Shown here: positions 7,238-12,698 of the stretch, piece after piece
Layout of the letters: the number at the start of each line of letters is the position of its first letter
How positions within the stretch are numbered: the first letter of the stretch is position 1
The notes under the pieces: generated by a model
What the model saw: only the letters and a program-made list of their open reading frames with translations
What the model was told of the DNA's origin: nothing
The model's database searches: none
Made by a program: the position numbers and the translations under genes
Assembly: GCF_010093535.1 (NCBI RefSeq)
Contig: NW_022985237.1
Coordinates: forward strand, 106,641 to 119,338
Direction of reading: 5' to 3'
Length of the DNA: 12,698 nt
Origin: Lindgomyces ingoldianus
Taxonomy: Eukaryota > Ascomycota > Dothideomycetes > Pleosporales > Lindgomycetaceae

Positions 7238-7638
7238 TGTCAGATATGCGCACCTACTGTCAAGACAGGAGGAACGTTTGACGAAAGCTGCTACATAGTA
7301 CGAGCAATAAGCTCGAACAGTATGTTGCTGCAAATTGCTGCATTTTGCAGCATTTTGCAGCATGTTGCAGCAAATTGCAGCATTTTACAGCATGTTGCAG
7401 CAAATTGCAGCATTTTACAGCATGTTGCAGCAAATTGCAGCATGTTGCAAGCTGGTCGCGCATAGGGCTAGTGCGCGAGGGACTCGGATCGGCAGAACAA
7501 AAAGCCGAGCAACACAAGTAGAGCAGAAAAAGGATCGATAAATCAACACAATCAATACAATCAATCAATCATCCTATACATTATATCCAAACCCATCATT
7601 CATCTTAGGAAGCCTAGAAACAGTGCTTTAATCTGACA
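7238..7638. mobile_element. Solo LTR of family L, copy 2 (401 bp)
   Basis: Ends TGTCAGAT and ATCTGACA form a perfect 8-bp inverted repeat. The 5-bp duplication AACGT (7233-7237 and 7639-7643) is perfect and falls within the terminal bases of the fold-back element. The copy is less RIP-mutated than the one at 174 and is 75 bp longer, essentially because its internal 10-bp array is longer. The hairpins of copy 1 are conserved. TATA-like CATTATATCC lies near 7581. The open frames on both strands here are by-products of the array and are not genes. Confidence 0.85.
7321..7450. repeat. 10-bp array, 13 units of TTGCAGCANN type, with 30-bp higher-order period
   Basis: Thirteen phased units (TTGCTG or TTGCAG or TTACAG followed by CAAA, CATT or CATG). 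From 7351 the order ATG, AAA, ATT repeats every 30 bp, pointing to expansion by 30-bp steps. Copy 1 of the LTR holds only about 5.5 units. Each unit contains a TGCAGCA/TGCTGCA core, so opposite-sense units can pair. Confidence 0.92.
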
Positions 7639-7979
7639 AACGTACACTACAGGCGAGTTGCTTACACATCTAAGTTAATTACTTTTGCTAAAACCCTACT
7701 AAACTACTTCTTCTACACTAATACATTTCTAACAATACTATTTAAATATGCTAAAAGAATGTTAGATATAGCTTACACTCTAGGCTTTTAAATAAAACGC
7801 AACACTTTTAAAGCAGTATGCTATAGCTATGTATAGAGTCTTTTAAAAAATAATAGATAACTAACATTCTAGACAACTTTTACAAGCTAATTATACAGCT
7901 AACTTATAAAGGCTAGGTAATAATAAGAAGTAAGTAATTATTAAGCACATAGTTAAGCTATATGCGCAAGGATTTTCCC

Positions 7980-8202
7980 TGTAACAAGGTAGGCATAGTT
8001 AACCACATGGCCTTCTCTTGCTTATAGAGGTTTAGACTAGACTAGAGACAACTGCTAGAGCTAGTGCTAGCTCTAGCATTATCTATATATATATTATACT
8101 ATGCAAGAATCCTTAGCTTAAGTATTCTCATGCGTACCTTTTAGTACAGTAGGGAAAGTTGTATAGTATTAGCTTGGCAGGCAGGGCGCCTACCTTATTA
8201 CA
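7980..8202. mobile_element. Solo LTR of family D, copy 1 (223 bp)
   Basis: Starts TGTAACAAGGTAGG and ends CCTACCTTATTACA, a near-perfect 14-bp inverted end repeat. It has the same length as the copy at 8448. The equivalent site in the opposite arm of the fold-back element (around 8870) lacks it, so it is an insertion. The flanking 5-mers TTCCC and TTTCT match only if transitions and a one-base change are allowed. It contains a TATA run CTATATATATATTATAC (about 8083-8099) and an inverted pair AAGAATCCTTAGCTTAAG/CTTAAGTATTCTCATG near 8105-8131. Confidence 0.75.
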
Positions 8203-8447
8203 TTTCTCTTAGTTAGTAGCTATAGCTAATATAGCTAATTCTTTACGCGCTAAGCGTAATTTAGGCTATGTTAGCATAAACTAGCTTAGCACATTTATAA
8301 AGTGTTATCTAGGCCTTAAAGTAAAGTTTTAAGCATAAGTATAATTAGTAGATATCTAGCCTATTATAAAGCCTGTCTTGTTAAAGTTGTACATGTTGTT
8401 ATTCTAGATGCTATACTTAGCTTTAATATTCTTTACAAGGCTAAACT

Positions 8448-8670
8448 TGTAACAAGGTTGGTACAGTTAACTATGTGGCCTTCTCTCGCTTATAGAGGTT
8501 TAGGCTAGGCTAGAGACAACCGCTAGTGCTAGTGCTTACCCTAGCATTACCTATATATATATTATACTATGCGAGAATACTTAGCTTAAGTATTCTCGTG
8601 CGTACCTTTTAGTACAGTAGAGAAAGTTGTATAGTATCGGCTTAGCAGGCGGAGCGCCTACCTTATTACA
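8448..8670. mobile_element. Solo LTR of family D, copy 2 (223 bp)
   Basis: Ends TGTAACAAGGT and ACCTTATTACA; perfect 5-bp duplication AAACT (8443-8447 and 8671-8675). It sits in the small loop of the fold-back element. It is collinear with copy 1 over its full length, with mainly transition differences. LTR termini, 5-bp duplication and a TATA run favour a retrotransposon LTR over a DNA element, although the long inverted ends are unusual for one. Confidence 0.83.
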
Positions 8671-8924
8671 AAACTAGCTTTAAGTTACTTAAAGATTCTT
8701 ATAAAAAGTATTTTTTATAGTTATACTTACACTTAAACTTTACTTTAAGCTCTAGATAATGCTTTATAAACATACTAGGCTAGTTTATGCTAACATAGCC
8801 TAGATTATGCTTAGCGTGTAAAGAATTAGTTATATTAGCTATAGCAGCTAGCTAAGAGGAAAATTCTTATGCATATAGCTTAAGTATGTGCTTACTAATT
8901 ACTTACTTTTTATTATTACCTAGC

Positions 8925-9213
8925 TGTAACGGCGCAGGCAAGACAATGGGTCCGAATGCGGTGGGAGTCCACTTAGGGGCATATGGGAGTGCGTGGGGAC
9001 TCTGAACCTGGGAATGCCATTAACACCTATAGGCCTTGTACAAAAGGATATCAGAAAACTACCGAGCTAGCTACAGGGGCGAGGTGCGACTAAATACATG
9101 AGGGAATAGGGGTAACAGCAGGGGTCGGGGCCAGGTCGAGGTCGGGGCCGATACGAGGGCCTTCCGGAGGTTCCGGGCGACTCGAGATGGAACGATTCAT
9201 GAGGATCGTTACA
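8925..9213 (-). mobile_element. Solo LTR of family C, best preserved copy (289 bp)
   Basis: Plus-strand ends TGTAACGGCG and GATCGTTACA; perfect 5-bp duplication CTAGC (8920-8924 and 9214-9218). The opposite arm of the fold-back element reads GGCTAGGTAATAATA without interruption (7911-7925), the empty site. The GC-rich centre (GGTCGGGGCCAGGTCGAGG, 9124-9142) is nearly free of RIP, so this is a useful reference for the other copies. Confidence 0.92.
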
Positions 9214-9491
9214 CTAGCCTTTGTAAGTTAGCTATAGAATTAGCTTGTAAAGGTTGTCTAGTGTGTTAGTTATTTATTATTTTTTAAGAAACTTTGTATA
9301 TAGCTATAGCATGTTACTTTAAAAGTGTTATGTTTTATTTAAAAGCCTAAAGTATAAGCTATATCTAATATTTTTTAAAGCGTTTAAGTAGTGTTGTTAA
9401 GAATACATTAGTGTAAGAAAGGTAGTTTAGTAAAGTCTTAGTAAAAGTAAGCAACTTAGGTGTGTAATAAACTTGCCTGTAGTGTACGTTA

Positions 9492-10219
9492 CTTAAAAAG
9501 AACTATATTATAAACTAGATTACAAGAAGTAACTAAAGCTTACTTCTATACATGCTAGAATAAAACTTAGATAAGTAAGAGTAAAAAAACATTTTAATTT
9601 TAAAACAGTAACCTATTCTAATAAGGTGTTAGCAGAGAGAGGAAAGAGCTACAAGCAAGTATAAGTCTTTTGTATGTTAACATAGAAGTAGGATTATAAG
9701 ATAATTAAGAAGGTAGATATAAGTAAAGACATAGCGCAAATGTTCTAAAGCTGCTTCTAGTATAACAGCTAATCTAAACTTGTTGCAATAGAGAGAGATC
9801 TATAAACTACACAGAATAGTTACAGCGTACACCTGTACATCTAGACTTTAGAAGAAGGTCTTCTGCTTATCTTAGCTAAAGACACTCTCTATTAGATAGA
9901 CAACGCACTAATACACACTGCCTACAACACTACTCTATAGCTAAATGCTATAGACATTAACGTGCTTTAGTAGCTACTCTACTTGCCTAACCTTAATGTA
10001 ATTAAACACCTTTAGTAGGCACTTAAGAAGAAAATCTATAAATTACACCCTAAGTTAGAGAGATAGAGACTAGAGGAAGCTAATAGAGAGGCTTTTATTA
10101 AGGCTGCTAAGGAAGCTTAGCGAGCTGTACTCTAAGATCTTATAAAGACGCTAATTAATTTAACGTTAAAAAGAATCAAGGCAGTTATAAAAACTAGAGA
10201 CTAGCAAACAAAGTACTAG
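9492..10219 (+). pseudogene. Tc1-type transposase, catalytic part, RIP-degraded
   Basis: In one frame (stop TAG at 10217-10219) the stretch follows the Tc1-family catalytic core. In order: a first-Asp block near 9617-9646 where SDE-like reads SNK, a WVFRTP-like block (about 9662), a VWGCF-like block reading FWSCFW with stops (about 9743-9762), the second-Asp block DNA..HTA (9899-9922), the third block near 9980-10012 where a DLN-x-IEH-like motif reads NLNVIKH, and a basic C-terminus. Asp-to-Asn and Glu-to-Lys changes plus many TAG/TAA stops are what RIP produces. It continues the part at 6885-7231, displaced by the fold-back insertion; the two halves differ by one base in phase. Role when intact: cut-and-paste transposition at TA. 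Confidence 0.87.
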
Positions 10220-10463
10220 AAGAGAATAGCAATTAAGCCGCTAATCGACCCTTAAAACTAACTTCATCCACACGCAAAAGAAGGTTGTAATCTACAAAGG
10301 CGAACTTTTTAGACTAGATAACTCTGACATACATGCGCTGTATAAGAGCACCAGTTAACAAAAGCGATAATCTCAACTGCCTAGTCTCTAGCTCGAAACT
10401 TTCCGGACGCTATATAAAACCCCCAACAAATGAAAGTCATCGCCTCCCCACCCAACCTCTCTC
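10220..10463. other. Boundary between the RIP block and the NRPS 3' flank
   Basis: Base composition moves from AT-rich to balanced across this stretch. 10303-10320 (AACTTTTTAGACTAGATA) may be the right end of the Tc1-type element because its reverse complement resembles the repeats at 6686-6705; it ends in TA. The rest is the probable 3' untranslated region and terminator of the minus-strand NRPS, including CCCCAACAAATGAAAGTCATCG (10422-10443). No separate gene is seen. An open frame across 10333-10758 on the plus strand is antisense to the NRPS. Confidence 0.5.
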
Positions 10464-12698
10464 TCAAAACTTCGCAAGCGCATCACCCATCAACACCCGC
10501 TCACTCCCCGTCAAAAGCGCCAACGCCCTACAAAGCTCCTCCAAAATCCGCTCCACCGTCTTCTCCTCAAACCTCCCCAAATTCCCATTCACAATGACCC
10601 TCAACCTAGAGCTCTCCGCCTCCGGAATACCCGTAATCTCCACACTATGCAGCGGCGACTCGCGCAACACCATCCTCGTCAAGCCATCGGCGCCCTCCTT
10701 AGCTTCCTCCTCGTCATCATGGCGCGAAAACCCATCAAGTCGGATGCTTTGGCCATGAATCTGGCTTTGAGGTCGCATCTCGTAGTTTTGGAATGTGGTG
10801 CAGGCGCCGAAATCTGTTGTTGAAGCGGGCCAGTCTGTGCAGTTGCCCTTCAGATCGTCGAAGCCTAGGGTTTCGAAGGGCAGGCTGTCGACGTACTGTG
10901 ATTGGACGTTCTGAAGGACATCTCCTAGCGTGGCATTCTCGTCGATGAGGACCCGTACAGGGACTTCGTTGGTGCAAGGGCCGACGATGTTCTGCGACGT
11001 GCTCGGCAGGTTCTGCCGTCCGGATACAACGCGGCCGAAGAGGAGGTCGGTGGATCCGGTTTCCTTTGCTAGCATGATGGCACAAGCTGTTGTGAAGACT
11101 GTGGCTGGCGTGATTTTGTATCTAGCTAGGAAGGGCGATGGGATGGTCTTCTCCACGATGTAGGTTCCGCTGAGTCTGGGCGCGTTTTCGAGATTGCGTC
11201 GCACGTCTGGGATGACGCTCATTGAGGAGTGTTGTAGGACGGAGCCCCAGTAGTTATAGCCGAGTGCACGGCTTTGTACCATGTGCTGGATGTATCTGGC
11301 GAATCTTGACGGCGTTGTAAGTGTGTTGCCGTTGTGGAGGGCATGTAGGGAGAGTACAATGTGCTCGAAGCTCAAGCCATCGTACAAAGCGTGTGACATC
11401 CGAAGTATTACTCGCACCGTTGATGGTTGTCGCTTGAGAATGGCGATGCGAAGTAATGATTGTCCAAGGCGGAGGGGTTGTTTGAGATCCATGTCCACTA
11501 CCGAGCGGGTCGCACTTGTGATGTCGCTATCCGTTTCAATTACCTCGATCGGGACAGCAAGGTTTTCTAGAACCACTTGATGCAGCGTGCCTTTGACGGA
11601 TACGAAAGTAGTGCGGAAGATGTCGAAATGCTGCACTAGGGCCCCACAGCTGCTGGCTAACCTCTCGCAATCCGTATCGGAAGGGAAGTCGATGATAAAG
11701 ACCGGAGGGACTCGTGGATTTCCTGTTGTTGGATCATGCAAGAACCGTTTCTGAACTTGCGTAGGGGGGTAGACGTCAAGAACCTTGGCCGAACGATCTC
11801 CCAGTTGTGGAGTGATCTCATTCTGCACGAAGTCCGAGCGGTCGCCCACCTGAAGGAGCTCGAAGGGAGCGCTGTCTGCTTGTACCGAAGCGGATGCTTC
11901 CGCCTCTCCATTCGCTCCCAGCTTGAGAGATAGCTCCGAGGCAAGATCGGCGAGGACAGGATTGCTGAAAATATCTCTCACAGACAGGCTGGTATTCAAG
12001 CGCCGGCCGAGACTCGATGCAAGCTTCGTCGCCATGAGGGAATGTCCACCAAGCTCAAAGAAATTTTCCGTGACGCTGACCGCCACTCCTAAAACGTTAG
12101 TAAACTCCTCACAGAGCACGCTTTCCATCTCGTTGCGTGGGGTCACGCGCTCCCGAGATAGCCTGCTCTTGGTCACTGTCTTAGCTCTCTTGGCGAGCTC
12201 CTTTCTGTCCACCTTACGATTAGAATTGAATGGCATCTGGTCCAGCACCACGATGCGGCTTGGCACCATATAGCCAGGTAGTGAGATCTGTAGACGGTCC
12301 CGAACTTGCGCTTCAATCCGACGACTCTGTAGTCCTTGGAGCGGCCGATTTGTGCGTGAGTTCGGCACTTGATTGTCGTCATCGGCAGGAAATTGGATGA
12401 GCACACGGCCTCCATCATGTCGTGATTGGTAGTTGTGGAACACTGCATCGACAGCGCCGCTCTGAGATCGTTGGCGGGCCCAGCTGAGCTCGACTCGTAA
12501 GCCAGCTTCTTTTCCAAGCTCAACCAGGTCAGCGGCAGAGAGGGCAGGACAGCGTTCGGCCTTTTCGCGAGCGGCTGCTATCCAGTTTTGTGTAGTGTCG
12601 TTGTATTCTTCGAGGGACTCGACCAGGCAACGTTCTAGGATTGTCTTGCTGTACGGAATGTTGCTGATAGCAATGGGTTGGTTGCTGGGAGAGCTCTG
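10464..12698 (-). CDS. Nonribosomal peptide synthetase, C-terminal end (A tail, T, terminal C); 5' part outside window
   Basis: 744 codons are open without a break from the window edge to a TGA at 10464-10466. The upstream part runs on beyond the edge, so there is no start codon here, and the GTG at 12443 is only internal. Counting from the edge: residues 1-139 are an unusual insert-like segment (SNIPYSKT at 12-19, SWARQ at 72-76); A9 is LPGYMVP at 140-146; A10 is NRKVDR at 160-165 with the Lys kept. The thiolation domain has LGGHS at 216-220, Ser220 being the phosphopantetheine site. The condensation domain spans about 305-740, with FRTTF at 361-365, SHALYDG at 435-441 (second His436 and Asp440 present, first His replaced by Ser) and GPCTNEVPVR at 573-582. 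Known: fungal NRPSs often end in a condensation domain that releases or cyclises the peptide. Product unknown. The frame has no RIP stops and is probably functional. Confidence 0.93.
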   Translation of the reverse strand, partial: QSSPSNQPIAISNIPYSKTILERCLVESLEEYNDTTQNWIAAAREKAERCPALSAADLVELGKEAGLRVELSWARQRSQSGAVDAVFHNYQSRHDGGRVLIQFPADDDNQVPNSRTNRPLQGLQSRRIEAQVRDRLQISLPGYMVPSRIVVLDQMPFNSNRKVDRKELAKRAKTVTKSRLSRERVTPRNEMESVLCEEFTNVLGVAVSVTENFFELGGHSLMATKLASSLGRRLNTSLSVRDIFSNPVLADLASELSLKLGANGEAEASASVQADSAPFELLQVGDRSDFVQNEITPQLGDRSAKVLDVYPPTQVQKRFLHDPTTGNPRVPPVFIIDFPSDTDCERLASSCGALVQHFDIFRTTFVSVKGTLHQVVLENLAVPIEVIETDSDITSATRSVVDMDLKQPLRLGQSLLRIAILKRQPSTVRVILRMSHALYDGLSFEHIVLSLHALHNGNTLTTPSRFARYIQHMVQSRALGYNYWGSVLQHSSMSVIPDVRRNLENAPRLSGTYIVEKTIPSPFLARYKITPATVFTTACAIMLAKETGSTDLLFGRVVSGRQNLPSTSQNIVGPCTNEVPVRVLIDENATLGDVLQNVQSQYVDSLPFETLGFDDLKGNCTDWPASTTDFGACTTFQNYEMRPQSQIHGQSIRLDGFSRHDDEEEAKEGADGLTRMVLRESPLHSVEITGIPEAESSRLRVIVNGNLGRFEEKTVERILEELCRALALLTGSERVLMGDALAKF

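Larger units (their letters stand above)
7234..9489. mobile_element. Fold-back element with about 480-bp inverted arms, inserted at TA in a Tc1-type gene
   Basis: The ends ACGTACACTACAGG and CCTGTAGTGTACGT are flanked by TA (7232-7233 and 9490-9491). Subtracting the four later insertions and their duplications leaves about 1.1 kb. The two arms are about 480 bp each (7234-7237, 7644-7979 and 8207-8350 against 8715-8924 and 9219-9489), around a loop of about 135 bp. Outer bases share the pogo-type terminus seen at 4050-4122 (GGCGAGTTGCTTACACA and TTACTTTTGCTAA), then diverge. No coding remnant is visible. Inferred: a non-autonomous element moved by the pogo-type transposase family whose dead copies lie at 1-4122. 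Confidence 0.87.

Noticed and set aside
7321..7450. CRISPR-like array
   Set aside because: Units are 10 bp with no unique spacers; this is a minisatellite in an LTR.
7260..7568. Open frames on both strands with Cys/Gln-rich repeats
   Set aside because: They arise from the 10-bp array inside a solo LTR, which is not a multiple of three, so all frames look repetitive. There are no coding signals outside the array.
9899..10012. Functional transposase
   Set aside because: Catalytic blocks contain Asp-to-Asn and Glu-to-Lys changes and many stops, so it cannot be active.
10333..10758. 141-codon open frame on the plus strand, and other frames within 10,735-12,523
   Set aside because: They are shadows of the NRPS frame on the opposite strand or in shifted frames. 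The NRPS motifs A9, A10, LGGHS and SHALYDG all lie in the single minus-strand frame.
12173..12523. Separate minus-strand ORF beginning at an ATG near 12,523
   Set aside because: The NRPS frame is open through to the window edge and matches A-domain-type sequence there, so neither a new start nor an intron is needed.

Overview
The window looks like filamentous ascomycete DNA with a two-compartment (AT-rich isochore) genome. Positions 1 to about 10,240 are a gene-poor, very AT-rich block full of nested transposable elements. Copies of the same element differ mainly by C-to-T and G-to-A transitions, and coding remnants carry TAA/TAG where Gln or Trp would be expected. This is the signature of repeat-induced point mutation (RIP). 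Composition changes sharply near 10,240-10,460, and the rest (10,464-12,698, minus strand) is an intact, GC-balanced open frame. It is the 3' end of a nonribosomal peptide synthetase (NRPS) whose 5' part lies beyond the right edge. A Dothideomycete-type plant-associated fungus would fit, but the species is an inference I cannot prove.

Layout. (1) 1-4122: two RIP-dead copies of the 3' half of a Fot1/pogo-type (Tc1/mariner superfamily) transposase, placed as a giant inverted repeat with 3' ends facing outward. The left end lies just outside the window. The right end is an ACGT terminus followed by TA. The left arm has been split by a solo LTR (174-499), a block carrying a 10-bp minisatellite (about 655-1127) and an LTR-like insert (1295-1608). 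The centre holds another solo LTR (2324-2768), itself split by a young 151-bp element (2466-2616). (2) 4125-6670: an unrecognised RIP-degraded coding remnant, interrupted by a complete but very short LTR retrotransposon (4620-5980; two 280-bp LTRs, polypurine tract, TTTAT target duplication) and by a solo LTR of the same family (6321-6626). (3) about 6671-10,320: a RIP-dead Tc1-type transposase gene. It is cut in two (6885-7231 and 9492-10,219) by a 1.1-kb fold-back element (7234-9489) that inserted at a TA. The fold-back element was then hit by four LTR-type insertions. (4) 10,464-12,698: the NRPS end (tail of an interrupted adenylation domain, thiolation domain, terminal condensation domain).

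No transposase or retroelement reading frame here looks functional. The only gene likely to be expressed is the NRPS. The nest order can be read directly from target-site duplications, so the window works as a small stratigraphic record: Tc1 gene, then the TA-inserting fold-back element, then solo LTRs. I found no tRNA, rRNA or CRISPR array. All family assignments come from reading the sequence; no database search was possible.
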